A stretch of 45,731 nt of DNA from an uncultured Shimia sp. (GTDB lineage: Bacteria > Pseudomonadota > Alphaproteobacteria > Rhodobacterales > Rhodobacteraceae). The first letter of the stretch is position 1. Each line of letters begins with the position of its first letter. Location of the stretch: NCBI RefSeq assembly GCF_913054185.1, contig NZ_CAJXIV010000020.1, forward strand, positions 1-45,731, in the 5' to 3' direction. Shown one piece after another: positions 26,013-35,048 of the stretch. The notes beneath the pieces were generated by a model. That model did not search any database, was not told where the DNA came from, and saw only the letters and a list, made by a program, of their open reading frames with translations. The position numbers were made by a program, and so were the translations under genes.

Positions 26013-27191
26013 ATGACAAACGCGGCCGATTTAACTGGGTACTACGATCCACAAAAATGCAACGTGAGAGACTTTGCTGCATGTATTGACCAGGTGACAC
26101 GCACGGAAAACGTGCCACTGGCGACGACCATCGAAAAGAATATTCCCGTCTATGACAGTGGTAAACTTCAGTCCGCCTTAGAAGGTGAGGGCCGCCGAAC
26201 CGTGATGGCCGAATGGGCGCGGGTATTGCGAAGTGGGGCCGGTATTGTCGTGCTGGAAGGGGCGTATCGTGACACCCGCGTGTTGGATGAGGCCACGGAG
26301 ATATACGGCGGTATTATTGAGCGGGAAAAGCAAAATGCAGGTGGCGGCGCGGATCACTTTGCGGCGTCCGGCGCCAATGATCGTATCTGGAACTCTCTTC
26401 AGAAGCTTTGCGAGACTGCTCCAGAAGTGTTTCTTCGGTACTTCGCCAACCCTGCGATTTCGGCTGTGTGTGAGGCTTGGCTCGGGCCGAATTATCAAAT
26501 GACGGCGCAGGTCAATCTGGTGCATCCCGGAGGCGAGGCGCAGCAGGCCCACCGCGACTATCACCTTGGGTTTCAAACCGCGGAGGTGAGCGCAGCTTAT
26601 CCTGCGCATGTGCATGAGGTCTCGCCGATTTTGACGTTGCAGGGCGCGGTGGCCCATTGTGATATGCCGCTTGAAAGCGGCCCAACCAAGCTGCTGCCGT
26701 TTTCGCAAACCTACAAGCCTGGCTATGCCGCCTGGCGGCGCGAGGATTTCCGAGAGGTGTTTGAGGAGAGCTGCGTGCAATTGCCCCTCTCAAAAGGGGA
26801 CGCGGTCTTTTTCAATCCAGCACTGTTTCATGCCGCAGGCGCAAACAGCAGCACTGATATCCATCGGTTTGTGAACTTGCTGCAAGTGTCTTCTGCTTTC
26901 GGGCGGGCTATGGAGACCGTTGACCGGGGTAGGATGTGCCAATTGGTATTTCCGCATGCCTTGCAGGCATTTGCGGATGGATCATTGATCCAGGCTGAGC
27001 TCTCTGCGGCCATTGCTGCGACAGCAGAAGGCTATTCGTTCCCGACAAATCTGGATCGGAATCCACCGTCAAATGGGTTGGCGCCAGAAACACAGGCCGC
27101 GTTCTTTAAGCGGGCTATTGCTGAGGGACTGAGCCAAGAACAGTTCTGCGCAGGGCTTGAGCAAATGGAAGCTGTGAAACAGGCATCCTAA
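26013..27191 (+). CDS. Phytanoyl-CoA dioxygenase (PhyH) family protein
   Basis: A 392-residue Fe(II)/2-oxoglutarate oxygenase. The iron ligands are His180, Asp182 (AHRDYHLGF) and distal His273 (NPALFHAAG). Arg285 (DIHRFVNLL) is the likely 2-oxoglutarate-binding residue. Family members hydroxylate varied small molecules, and the substrate cannot be told. GGGAGG precedes ATG 26013. The gene diverges from its own LacI regulator and lies beside the iol operon, so it may act on an inositol derivative, methylated or phosphorylated, or on an unrelated sugar-like compound. It ends at a strong hairpin shared with iolG. Confidence 0.82.
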   Translation: MTNAADLTGYYDPQKCNVRDFAACIDQVTRTENVPLATTIEKNIPVYDSGKLQSALEGEGRRTVMAEWARVLRSGAGIVVLEGAYRDTRVLDEATEIYGGIIEREKQNAGGGADHFAASGANDRIWNSLQKLCETAPEVFLRYFANPAISAVCEAWLGPNYQMTAQVNLVHPGGEAQQAHRDYHLGFQTAEVSAAYPAHVHEVSPILTLQGAVAHCDMPLESGPTKLLPFSQTYKPGYAAWRREDFREVFEESCVQLPLSKGDAVFFNPALFHAAGANSSTDIHRFVNLLQVSSAFGRAMETVDRGRMCQLVFPHALQAFADGSLIQAELSAAIAATAEGYSFPTNLDRNPPSNGLAPETQAAFFKRAIAEGLSQEQFCAGLEQMEAVKQAS

Positions 27192-27222
27192 GCGGATCAG
27201 AGTGTCTAGCTTGAGGCAGAAA

Positions 27223-27251
27223 GGGCCATCGTGAAATTCACACGATGGCCC
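27223..27251. terminator. Bidirectional terminator hairpin between PhyH and iolG
   Basis: An 11-bp perfect stem, GGGCCATCGTG (27223-27233) with CACGATGGCCC (27241-27251), around loop AAATTCA. It lies between convergent genes; a short T-run follows on the minus strand. Confidence 0.7.
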
Positions 27252-27290
27252 GTATGGCTTCTGCAGTACACTCTGACGATAGGGGAGCGG

Positions 27291-28280
27291 TTAAGTTAGG
27301 TCGACCGGCGCGCCGCTTTTCAGGGACTGATCTGCGGCATCAGCCAGCAACTGGGCCTGCAAACCGTCTTCAATGCTTGGCGTTGGTGACGTGTTGCTTT
27401 GAAGAGCGGCAACAAAATGCGCCATTTCGGCGCGATACGCCGCTTCATACCGTTCCAGGAAGAAGTGTTGCACCGGAGCTTTGGAGAACCCCGCTTTGGT
27501 AGCCACTTCAACCGTTGTCTCGTGCACGTTTTCGGCGCGCAACATGCCATGGGATCCGTGCACTTCTATCCGTTGATCGTACCCGTAGCTTGCGCGTCGA
27601 GAATTGGTGATCTGGCAGATTTTTCCGCTCGCTGTGGACAGCGTGACAGCGGCTGTATCAACGTCACCCGCATCGCCAATTTCAGGGTCCACAAGTGCAG
27701 ACCCGACAGCGTAGACGCGAACGGGATTCTCCCCAAGTAGGAAGCGAGCCATGTCCAAGTCGTGGATCATCATGTCGCGGAAAATGCCGCCGGAGCTTTG
27801 GATGTAGCTGACCGGGGGCGGAGAGGGGTCGCGGGATTGAATGGTGATGATCTCTGTGTCGCCAATCTGGCCCTGTTGCAGTCGTGCCTGCAAGTCAGCA
27901 AAGTTTGGGTCAAAGCGTCTGTTGAACGCCGTCAGGAAGGGCACGCCAGCGGTTTCGACAACAGCTTTGCAGTCGCGAATTCTGTCCGAGGACAAGTCGA
28001 CGGGTTTTTCACAGAAGATCGCTTTGCCCGCTTTGGCCGCGGCGTGAATGAGGTTGTAGTGGGTGTCGGTTGGGGTGCCAATGACAACTGCGTCGACGTC
28101 GGCGCAGTTGATAAGCTCCATGGCATCCATGACCTTTCCGTTTGCACGGCTGGCCAACTCCTGAGCAGGCGCCGGGAAAGAGTCGGCCACGGCAGATACA
28201 GTGACGCCGTCAATTTGTGCGATAGAACGGGCATGTACCTGGCCGATCCGGCCGCACCCTAATAGTCCGATACGTGTCAT
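27291..28280 (-). CDS. iolG: myo-Inositol 2-dehydrogenase
   Basis: IolG oxidises myo-inositol to 2-keto-myo-inositol with NAD, the entry step of the pathway. The 329-residue Gfo/Idh/MocA protein has the nucleotide-binding GLLGCGRIG (about 5-13), the conserved EKP (CEKPVD) and the catalytic helix MMIHDLDMARF with the active-site Asp/His. Length and position, as last gene of iolDCB-aldolase-iolG, fit IolG. The ATG directly follows the aldolase stop (TAG ATG), so they are translationally coupled. Of the three Gfo/Idh genes in the locus this is the best IolG candidate. Confidence 0.88.
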   Translation of the reverse strand: MTRIGLLGCGRIGQVHARSIAQIDGVTVSAVADSFPAPAQELASRANGKVMDAMELINCADVDAVVIGTPTDTHYNLIHAAAKAGKAIFCEKPVDLSSDRIRDCKAVVETAGVPFLTAFNRRFDPNFADLQARLQQGQIGDTEIITIQSRDPSPPPVSYIQSSGGIFRDMMIHDLDMARFLLGENPVRVYAVGSALVDPEIGDAGDVDTAAVTLSTASGKICQITNSRRASYGYDQRIEVHGSHGMLRAENVHETTVEVATKAGFSKAPVQHFFLERYEAAYRAEMAHFVAALQSNTSPTPSIEDGLQAQLLADAADQSLKSGAPVDLT

Positions 28281-29111
28281 CTATGCCCCCTTGAAGCTGC
28301 GCAAGACTTGGCGGGTTTTGGCTACCAATGGATCGTGGGTTTCTTTTAGGATCTGCACGCGATCAAAGCGTGCGGGATCGGAATTCACTGCCGCGCGCAT
28401 GGCGTCGCCAAAGGCCATACGCAGTTCTGTTCCAATGTTGAATTTGCAGATCTTGGAGCCGCGCGCCAAGGCTTGCCGTTGCGTGACGGGCACACCGGAG
28501 CCGCCATGGATCACCAAGGGCACTTCGGTCAAAGCTTCAATGGCATTGATGCGATCGATGTCCAAGCCGCCTTCTTTGTCTTGCTGCAAATGCACGTTAC
28601 CGACTGAAATCGCCATGGCGTCAACGCCAGTGTCCCGAGCAAATTGTGCAGCTTCCTCTGGATCGGTACCCGCTGAGCCTTCGCCGCCAGAGTAACCGAC
28701 AAAGCCGATTTCCCCTTCGCAAGACACGCCCGCCGCATGCGCCATTTCGGCAATCGCAGCGGTGTCGTCGATGTTTTGCGCCAAAGGCGTGCGCGACCCG
28801 TCAAACATCACTGACGTGAAGCCGCTGTCGATCGCAACACGGCATTCCTCTGCTGTGTAGCCATGGTCGAGATGCGCGACGACGGGCACGGAGGCGCTTT
28901 CCGCGAGATGCGTGAACATCTTTCCCAGCACAGGCAGGGGCGTGTGCTCCCGGCAGGAGGGGCCTGCCTGCAAGATCACCGGCACGTTTTCCGCTTCCGC
29001 CGCTGCAACATAGGCACGCATGTCTTCCCAGCCTAGCGTGACCAATCCGGCCACGGCATAACTATCCTTCAGCGCGGGCTGTAAGGCTTCCTTCAATGTC
29101 ACAAGTGTCAT
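28281..29111 (-). CDS. iolJ: Class II aldolase, probable 5-dehydro-2-deoxygluconate-6-P aldolase (IolJ-type)
   Basis: A 276-residue FBP-aldolase class II protein. It has the zinc-ligand motif VVAHLDHGYT, then CEGEIGFVG, AISVGNVH with a zinc His, and the phosphate-binding VIHGGSGV and KFNIGTELR. In Bacillus, IolJ of this family cleaves 2-deoxy-5-keto-D-gluconate 6-phosphate to DHAP and malonate semialdehyde. The aldolase is not fused to IolC here, so this gene can supply the step. The start overlaps the iolB stop by four bases. A tagatose- or fructose-bisphosphate aldolase is the alternative, but context favours IolJ. Confidence 0.85.
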   Translation of the reverse strand: MTLVTLKEALQPALKDSYAVAGLVTLGWEDMRAYVAAAEAENVPVILQAGPSCREHTPLPVLGKMFTHLAESASVPVVAHLDHGYTAEECRVAIDSGFTSVMFDGSRTPLAQNIDDTAAIAEMAHAAGVSCEGEIGFVGYSGGEGSAGTDPEEAAQFARDTGVDAMAISVGNVHLQQDKEGGLDIDRINAIEALTEVPLVIHGGSGVPVTQRQALARGSKICKFNIGTELRMAFGDAMRAAVNSDPARFDRVQILKETHDPLVAKTRQVLRSFKGA

Positions 29112-29965
29112 TTGAATTTCGCAACCATATCCATAATACCAGGGATCGTGTGCAGCTGTTCCTCATGGGTTGGCTGAAAGTATTGCTTGAGGCTGCGCTG
29201 GCTCAAACCGCCGAGGATGGTGAAGTAATACATCTGGTAGCCGGGTAGAACGGCGCAGGGATGGTAGCCTTTGTCGAGCATGATCGTTGAGCCATCCATG
29301 ATGTGATAAGCGTCGCCCGGCTTGTTGTCTTCGCGTTGCAGCATTTGAACGCCGGAGCCGTAGTTTGGCTTGAAACGGAAGTTATAGGTTTCGTCGTGAC
29401 GGGTTTCGATCATCTCACCGTCTGCAGCCTGACGGTCGGTGTCATGCTTATGAGATGGGAAACCGGACCAGCCGCCTTCGCCAACTGTGAACAACTCGCT
29501 GACCAACAGGCGGCCGACCTTATCATGGTGGTGGGCGCCGAGGATGTGTTTGATTTTGCGGTGAGTTTTGGTGTCGTCGGAGCCGTATTGCACCAGATCA
29601 AGCTCTGGGACGCGCACATCAAACGGCTCCAGGACCTTATCGTATTTGGCGCCTGCAATAAAGGTCTCGGTTGCATCGGTTTTGCATGTGATGCGCACCG
29701 TCGCCCCAACCGGCACATAGACCCCTTCTGGGTCGCCGTCCCAGACATCTTCTGTCCGGTTGCCGAGGTCAGGGTAGACCGCACCTTCAACATCGACGTC
29801 CACAGTGCCGGTGGCCGGTACAACGCAGGTTTCGTAGCCAGGCACAGCGTATTCAAACACTTCGCCGCGATTGAGTTTCACGATGTTGAAGTAGTTCAGC
29901 GGCACCAGGTCATGGTTTGCATCAACGATGGGTTTGTTTTGGTTGTCATGGGGCGCAATGTGCAT
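29108..29965 (-). CDS. iolB: 5-Deoxy-glucuronate isomerase
   Basis: IolB turns 5-deoxy-glucuronate into 2-deoxy-5-keto-D-gluconate. The 285-residue cupin of the KduI/IolB family has the metal-binding FPSHKHD motif, preceded by the ILGAHHHDKVGRLLVSE segment, and a C-terminal HPCAVLPGYQMYYF segment. AAAGGAGAGG precedes ATG 29965. It lies 12 bases after iolC and overlaps the aldolase gene. Confidence 0.95.
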   Translation of the reverse strand: MHIAPHDNQNKPIVDANHDLVPLNYFNIVKLNRGEVFEYAVPGYETCVVPATGTVDVDVEGAVYPDLGNRTEDVWDGDPEGVYVPVGATVRITCKTDATETFIAGAKYDKVLEPFDVRVPELDLVQYGSDDTKTHRKIKHILGAHHHDKVGRLLVSELFTVGEGGWSGFPSHKHDTDRQAADGEMIETRHDETYNFRFKPNYGSGVQMLQREDNKPGDAYHIMDGSTIMLDKGYHPCAVLPGYQMYYFTILGGLSQRSLKQYFQPTHEEQLHTIPGIMDMVAKFK

Positions 29966-29977
29966 TGGCCTCTCCTT

Positions 29978-30952
29978 TCAAAGAGTTGGTCCGGAGTGCG
30001 AGGACAAAAAGGCCTCAAGCTCGGTGGTTGTGGGCATGGCGTTGGCGCACCCGGGTTGGGACACCACAATTGAGGCGCAGGCCGAACCGCGCAGCACGGC
30101 GTCGCGGAGGCTGTGACCTGCCGCGATTGACGCAAGGAGGCCAGCCATAAAGCTGTCGCCGGCGCCGTTGGGTTTTATGGCAGTGACGGGATAGATGCCG
30201 GTGCGAATTTCTTCACCATCAGCGAGGGTAATCGCGCCCTCGTGGCCCATTTTGTAGATTACCAGTTTGCCACTGGCGGCCAATTCCCGCGCCTTGTCGA
30301 GGCCTTTCTCAATGCCGCCAGCCATGAAGCCAAATTCTTCATCGTTGCCAACAATCAGGTCGCTGGCTTCGCCCGCGCGCGAAAGCACATCGGCTGCAAC
30401 TTCTGCAGACGGCCAGATGTAGGGCCTGTAGTCGATGTCAAAGATGACCGGCAAACCAGCCGCTTTTGCGTTGTCGAAAGCGCGAAAAGTTGCGGAGCGC
30501 GATGGTTCAGCGGCAAAGACGGTTCCCGCGGTGATAAGTGCAGTGAAAGCGCTGTAATTAACCGCGTCCATGTCATTGTCGCTGACTTGAAAATCCGCTG
30601 CGCCGTTGCGGTAAATCACATTTTGGAAATCCTCAATGCAGCTTTCATAGACCGCCAAAGAGGTGCGGGCCTCACCGCCGACAGAGCGGACGTAGCGCGT
30701 ATCCACACCGTAATCTTCAAGGCGGTTGATGCAAAACCGTCCTACCGCGTCGTCCGACACTGATGTTACGAGAGACGCGTCCGATCCAAGTTTGACCAGA
30801 CCCACGCAGATGTTGGCAGAGGATCCACCTAGGTCAGCTTGGAAGGTGGTTGCATCCTCGCTTTTGACTCCAACAGGATCGGCAAACATGTCCATGCCTG
30901 CACGGCCAAAAACGGCAAAGCGGTTGCCTTTAATCGATTCAATTAAGTTCAT
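29978..30952 (-). CDS. iolC: 5-Dehydro-2-deoxygluconokinase
   Basis: IolC phosphorylates 2-deoxy-5-keto-gluconate at O6 with ATP. The 324-residue PfkB/ribokinase-family protein begins MNLIESIKGNRFAVFGRAGM. It has the conserved GGSSANI near the N-terminus and the catalytic PNGAGDSFMAG near the C-terminus. I use ATG 30952, which overlaps the iolD stop by one base (TGATG), rather than the longer frame from 30991. Many proteobacterial IolC proteins carry an extra DUF2090 aldolase domain; this one does not, which agrees with the separate aldolase gene downstream. Confidence 0.94.
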   Translation of the reverse strand: MNLIESIKGNRFAVFGRAGMDMFADPVGVKSEDATTFQADLGGSSANICVGLVKLGSDASLVTSVSDDAVGRFCINRLEDYGVDTRYVRSVGGEARTSLAVYESCIEDFQNVIYRNGAADFQVSDNDMDAVNYSAFTALITAGTVFAAEPSRSATFRAFDNAKAAGLPVIFDIDYRPYIWPSAEVAADVLSRAGEASDLIVGNDEEFGFMAGGIEKGLDKARELAASGKLVIYKMGHEGAITLADGEEIRTGIYPVTAIKPNGAGDSFMAGLLASIAAGHSLRDAVLRGSACASIVVSQPGCANAMPTTTELEAFLSSHSGPTL

Positions 30953-32820
30953 CACACGCCCCGACGTTGTTTGACGCGGCTGGCTTCCCACTCAACATGC
31001 GCTTCGCGCACCGCGTCGTCTTCGGTGATGTGCGGTGTACCGACTTCCCACCAGGCATGGCCTTCCGTGGTCCAACCTTCGTAGGGGTCCACATCCATGA
31101 CGATAACGTAAGTCTTGTTGCTGGCTTTGGCGCGCTTGAAGGCTTCGCCCAACTCGGCCGGATTGGCCACCTTTTCGGCTGTTGCCCCCATGGAGGCTGC
31201 ATGGGCCGTGAAGTCCACGCCAAAGGCCTCGGGGATGGTTGGGCAGTCCTCCAGCAGGTTGTTGAAACTCTCGTTTCCGGTGTTGTTTTGCAGCTTGTTG
31301 ATCACGGCAAATCCACCGTTGTCCAACACAAGCACAATCATCTTTTTCCGGCTGAGGACGGAGGAATAGATGTCTGAGTTGAGCATCATGTAGGAGCCGT
31401 CACCACAGAAAGTGATGGTGTCTTGATCCGGTTCTCGTTCTGCTTGCGCGATGCGCGCGCCCCAGGCCCCCGCGATTTCATAGCCCATGCAGGAGAAGCC
31501 AAACTCCACATCCACTGTACCAATGTCCAGCGTGCGCCAATTGGCGGTGACCTCAGCCGGCAAACCGCCTGCGGCCGCCACAACGCGGTCTCGCGTATCG
31601 CAGAGCTCGTTCACCACGCCAATCACTTGCGCGTAGGATTTGGGGCGGTTACCGTGGGATACGTTATCAGCCACATAGGCGTCCCACTTTGTCCGCTCTT
31701 CTTGCGCGAAGGTGACCCATGGCGTGGGCGTGCTCATATTGAGTTCGCTGTCCAGTGCGACCAGTGACAGTTTGGCATCGCCAACCACAGGAAGGGACAT
31801 ATGTTTGCCTGCGTCATGGCGGGCGGCGTTGATCGAAATGAACTGCGCGTCTTGGTCAAAAGCGGTCCAGCTGCCAGTGGTGAAGTCTTGCAACCGGGTG
31901 CCAACCGCAAGGATCACATCCGCCTTTCCGGCAATGGCATTGGCGCTGTCGGAGCCCGTGACCCCGATAGGGCCGATATTCAGAGGATGGGTCGCGAGCA
32001 TATTGGCGCGACCGGCGATGGTTTCAACCACGGGAATGTTGTGCTTTTCTGAAAAGGCGGTGAGTTCAGTGGCCGCCTGCGAGTATTGAACACCGCCCCC
32101 TGCAATGATCATTGGGCGCTTTGCTGTTGCGAGCATCTCTGCTGCATCGATAATCTCGGCCACATCTGGTGCCTGGCGGCGGATGCGGTGTACTTTCTTG
32201 GCGAAGAACTTTTCCGGGTAGTCGTAAGTCCATCCCTGTACATCCTGCGGCAATCCAAGAAAGGCGGGGCCACAATCGGCTGGGTCCAACAGTGTTGCGA
32301 GGGCGTTTGGCAGGGACTGGATTACCTGGGCGGGGTGGGAAATACGATCCCAGTAGCGCACGACGGGTTTGAAAGCATCATTCACTCCGAAGGTTGGGTC
32401 GTTGTAGTTTTCCATCTGCTGCAGAACTGGGTCCGGCAGGCGTGTGAGGAAGGTATCCCCACAGAGCAGCAACATGGGCAGCCGATTTGCGTGTGCCAAT
32501 CCAGCTGCCGTCAGTAGATTGGCCGTGCCGGGACCAGCCGAAGCGGTGCATAACATGAAACGTTGGCGCAGCCATTGCTTGGCGTATCCCGCGGCCGCGA
32601 ATCCCATGCTTTGTTCGTTCTGACCACGGTATAGCGGCAGCTCTTCCCGCACGCCGTTTAGGGCCTCACCTAAGCAGGTCACATTGCCATGGCCAAAGAT
32701 GCCAAATCCGCCGCCGCAGACGCGCATTTCCTGCCCGTCAATTTCTATGAACTGATTGGAAAGCCAGCGAATAATCGCCTGAGCCGTGGTGAGGCGGATG
32801 GTGGTGTTTACTGTCGTCAT
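30952..32820 (-). CDS. iolD: 3D-(3,5/4)-trihydroxycyclohexane-1,2-dione hydrolase
   Basis: IolD opens the ring of the diketo intermediate to 5-deoxy-glucuronate. The 622-residue thiamine-diphosphate enzyme has the acetohydroxy-acid-synthase fold. The N-terminal Pyr domain includes RVCGGGFGIFGHGNV, the central domain IGPIGVTGSDSANAI, and the C-terminal ThDP motif GDGSYMMLN through VLDNGGFAVINKL. I chose ATG 32820 (MTTVNTT), which has AAGGG upstream, over 32844, which has none. It heads the leftward iol operon, about 80 bases from a LacI-type operator in the divergent promoter region. Confidence 0.95.
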   Translation of the reverse strand: MTTVNTTIRLTTAQAIIRWLSNQFIEIDGQEMRVCGGGFGIFGHGNVTCLGEALNGVREELPLYRGQNEQSMGFAAAGYAKQWLRQRFMLCTASAGPGTANLLTAAGLAHANRLPMLLLCGDTFLTRLPDPVLQQMENYNDPTFGVNDAFKPVVRYWDRISHPAQVIQSLPNALATLLDPADCGPAFLGLPQDVQGWTYDYPEKFFAKKVHRIRRQAPDVAEIIDAAEMLATAKRPMIIAGGGVQYSQAATELTAFSEKHNIPVVETIAGRANMLATHPLNIGPIGVTGSDSANAIAGKADVILAVGTRLQDFTTGSWTAFDQDAQFISINAARHDAGKHMSLPVVGDAKLSLVALDSELNMSTPTPWVTFAQEERTKWDAYVADNVSHGNRPKSYAQVIGVVNELCDTRDRVVAAAGGLPAEVTANWRTLDIGTVDVEFGFSCMGYEIAGAWGARIAQAEREPDQDTITFCGDGSYMMLNSDIYSSVLSRKKMIVLVLDNGGFAVINKLQNNTGNESFNNLLEDCPTIPEAFGVDFTAHAASMGATAEKVANPAELGEAFKRAKASNKTYVIVMDVDPYEGWTTEGHAWWEVGTPHITEDDAVREAHVEWEASRVKQRRGV

Positions 32821-32908
32821 CTTTGCGCGACCCTTCTGGAGCATTTGGCGGAATCTGAGTGTCCCGAACGAATGCGGCTTGCGAGTTTTCGAATCTCAAG
32901 ATACAAGT

Positions 32909-32926
32909 TTTGCAACCGGTTGCAAA
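32909..32926. promoter_or_regulatory. LacI-type operator in the iolD / Gfo-Idh divergent promoter
   Basis: A perfect 18-bp palindrome, TTTGCAACCGGTTGCAAA, lies 83 bases from the iolD start and 26 bases from the start at 32953. The same core occurs at 37295-37314 beside the LacI gene. CAACCGGTTG with a central CG is typical of LacI-family operators. Confidence 0.8.
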
Positions 32927-32952
32927 TTGAATTTCAAAATGGAGGCTGCGCG

Positions 32953-34056
32953 GTGACTGAGATTGGCATTGGCATTTGTGGCGGCGGCTATATGGGCAAG
33001 GCTCATGCGGTTGCGATGGCCTCCGTGGGGGCGGTGTTCAACACGGCCCTGAGACCTCGGTTAGAAATGGTGTGCGCTTCGTCACCCGAGAGTGCGCAGC
33101 GGTACCAAAAGGCCTACGGGTTTGCGCGTTCAACAGCTGACTGGCGTGCGTTGGTGTCTGATCCAAAAGTTGAAGCTGTTGTGATTGCGTCGCCGCAAGA
33201 AACGCATCGGGACATTGCGGAGGCCGCCTTTGCGTTGGGAAAACCCGTGCTGTGTGAAAAGCCGTTAGGGGCGTCTATGGCTGACGGCGCGGCCATGGTC
33301 GCGGCAGCGGAAGCGACTGATGTAGCGAATATGGTTGGGTTCAACTACGTGCGCACGCCTGCAACGCAGTTTGCGCGCGATTTGATTGCACGTGGAGAGA
33401 TTGGGGATGTGACCTGGTTTCGCGGCGAACACACCGAAGATTTCTATGCAGACCCAAAAACGCCGGCCAGCTGGCGTACACAGGGTATGGCGAATGGCAC
33501 CATGGGTGACTTGGCGCCGCATATGGTCAATTGCGCGCTGGCGTTGATGGGGCCTATTTCTCAAGTTCTGGGTGAAGTTGAGACCGTTCATGCGGAGCGG
33601 CCGGGTGGCCGTGTGACCAACGATGATCATGCGCAGGTGATGTGCCGGTTTGAGCGTGGCGCCATGGGACATATGTATTTCTCTCGCGTCGCGACCGGGC
33701 GCAAGATGGGCTATGTCTATGAAGTGTCTGGCACAAAAGGCGCAATTCGCTTTGACCAGGAAGATCAGAACTCGCTTTGGCTCTATCGCATGGAGGGGCC
33801 GGAAGCGACGCGGGGGTTCGTGAAAATCCTGACCGGCCCTGCGCATCCCGATTACGAGCCGTTCTGCCAGGGACCGGGGCACGGTACTGGCTATCAGGAT
33901 CAGATCATCATCGAAGCGCGGGATTTCCTGCGGGCGATTGAGACGGGAAGGCCGGTGTTTCCGACTTTCCGCGACGGACATGAGGTGAATCGTGTGATTG
34001 CAGCGGCCTTGGCCAGCAATGACGCGAAAACCTGGACAAATATCAACAGCTTCTGA
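32953..34056 (+). CDS. Gfo/Idh/MocA family oxidoreductase (inositol locus, first)
   Basis: A 367-residue NAD(P)-dependent dehydrogenase. I start at GTG 32953 because GGAGG at 32941-32945 lies seven bases upstream and the Rossmann motif GICGGGYMG comes directly after; the longer frame reaches back over iolD. The EKPLGA segment and DLAPHMVNCALAL active-site helix are visible. It probably oxidises or epimerises an inositol or inosose isomer, with iolG acting on myo-inositol. First of three co-directional genes (this gene, iolE, a third Gfo/Idh). Confidence 0.85.
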   Translation: MTEIGIGICGGGYMGKAHAVAMASVGAVFNTALRPRLEMVCASSPESAQRYQKAYGFARSTADWRALVSDPKVEAVVIASPQETHRDIAEAAFALGKPVLCEKPLGASMADGAAMVAAAEATDVANMVGFNYVRTPATQFARDLIARGEIGDVTWFRGEHTEDFYADPKTPASWRTQGMANGTMGDLAPHMVNCALALMGPISQVLGEVETVHAERPGGRVTNDDHAQVMCRFERGAMGHMYFSRVATGRKMGYVYEVSGTKGAIRFDQEDQNSLWLYRMEGPEATRGFVKILTGPAHPDYEPFCQGPGHGTGYQDQIIIEARDFLRAIETGRPVFPTFRDGHEVNRVIAAALASNDAKTWTNINSF

Positions 34057-34072
34057 CTTTGGAGTGAGCGAA

Positions 34073-34966
34073 ATGAGCATTCGGATTGGCAATGCACCGT
34101 GTTCTTGGGGTGTGGAGTTTGCGGAGGATGACCGCAATCCAACCTGGCAAACCGTTTTGAAACAATGTGCCGAGGCTGGCTATAAGGGCATCGAGCTCGG
34201 GCCGGTAGGTTTCATGCCAGAGGACCCGGCAGTGCTAGGCGAGGCTTTGGCCGAGCATGATCTGGAGCTGATCGGCGGGGTGGTGTTCCGCGCCTATCAC
34301 GATCCGGACGCGTGGGGTGATGTGCTTGATGCCACCCATCGCACCGCAAAAGCGCTGAAGGCGCATGGTGCACAACATCTTGTTTTGATTGATTCAATAT
34401 CCCCGCGTCGGGCGCCTACGGCTGGGCGTTCTGGGGAAGCTGAGCAGATGGATAAGGCGGAGTGGGCCGCCTATCGGGATCGTATTGCGGAGACCGCGCG
34501 GATCGGGAGCGAAGAGTATGGCCTGACCGTTGGTATTCACGCTCATGCGGCCGGGTTTATGGATTTTGAGCCAGAGCTGGAACGGTTGCTTGATGAGGTA
34601 GACGACAGCATTCTGAAGATCTGCTTTGATACCGGGCACCACAGCTATGCGGGCTTTGACCCTGTGGCCTTTATGAAGAAGCACGTTGGTCGCATTTCCT
34701 ATATGCATTTCAAGGACATCGACCCAAAGGTGAAGGCGGAAGTGATCACCAATCGCACTGGGTTCTATGATGCCTGCGGGCAAGGAATTTTCTGCAATCT
34801 CGGCGACGGGGATGTCGATTTTCCAGCGGTGCGTCAGGTGCTTTTGGATGCTGGATTTGAAGGCTGGTGCACGGTTGAACAGGACTGCGATCCACTTCTA
34901 GACCCGGATCCTGTGGGCGATGCGCGCAAGAACCGAGAGTATTTGGAATCCATCGGATTCAGCTAA
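34073..34966 (+). CDS. iolE: myo-Inosose-2 dehydratase
   Basis: IolE removes water from 2-keto-myo-inositol, giving the diketone used by IolD. The 297-residue xylose-isomerase-like TIM barrel begins MSIRIGNAPCSWGVEF, a start typical of IolE. It has GYKGIELGPVGFMP, the metal-site segment CFDTGHHSYAG, and YMHFKDIDPKV. I use ATG 34073 with GGAG upstream. It follows the first Gfo/Idh gene by 16 bases. Confidence 0.95.
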   Translation: MSIRIGNAPCSWGVEFAEDDRNPTWQTVLKQCAEAGYKGIELGPVGFMPEDPAVLGEALAEHDLELIGGVVFRAYHDPDAWGDVLDATHRTAKALKAHGAQHLVLIDSISPRRAPTAGRSGEAEQMDKAEWAAYRDRIAETARIGSEEYGLTVGIHAHAAGFMDFEPELERLLDEVDDSILKICFDTGHHSYAGFDPVAFMKKHVGRISYMHFKDIDPKVKAEVITNRTGFYDACGQGIFCNLGDGDVDFPAVRQVLLDAGFEGWCTVEQDCDPLLDPDPVGDARKNREYLESIGFS

Positions 34967-35048
34967 ATCTGGACGTCGGTATTGCGTCTGTATCACGACT
35001 GTATTGCGGAGGTGCCGAATTGCGGGCGCCTGAGGAGGAATGAGAGCC

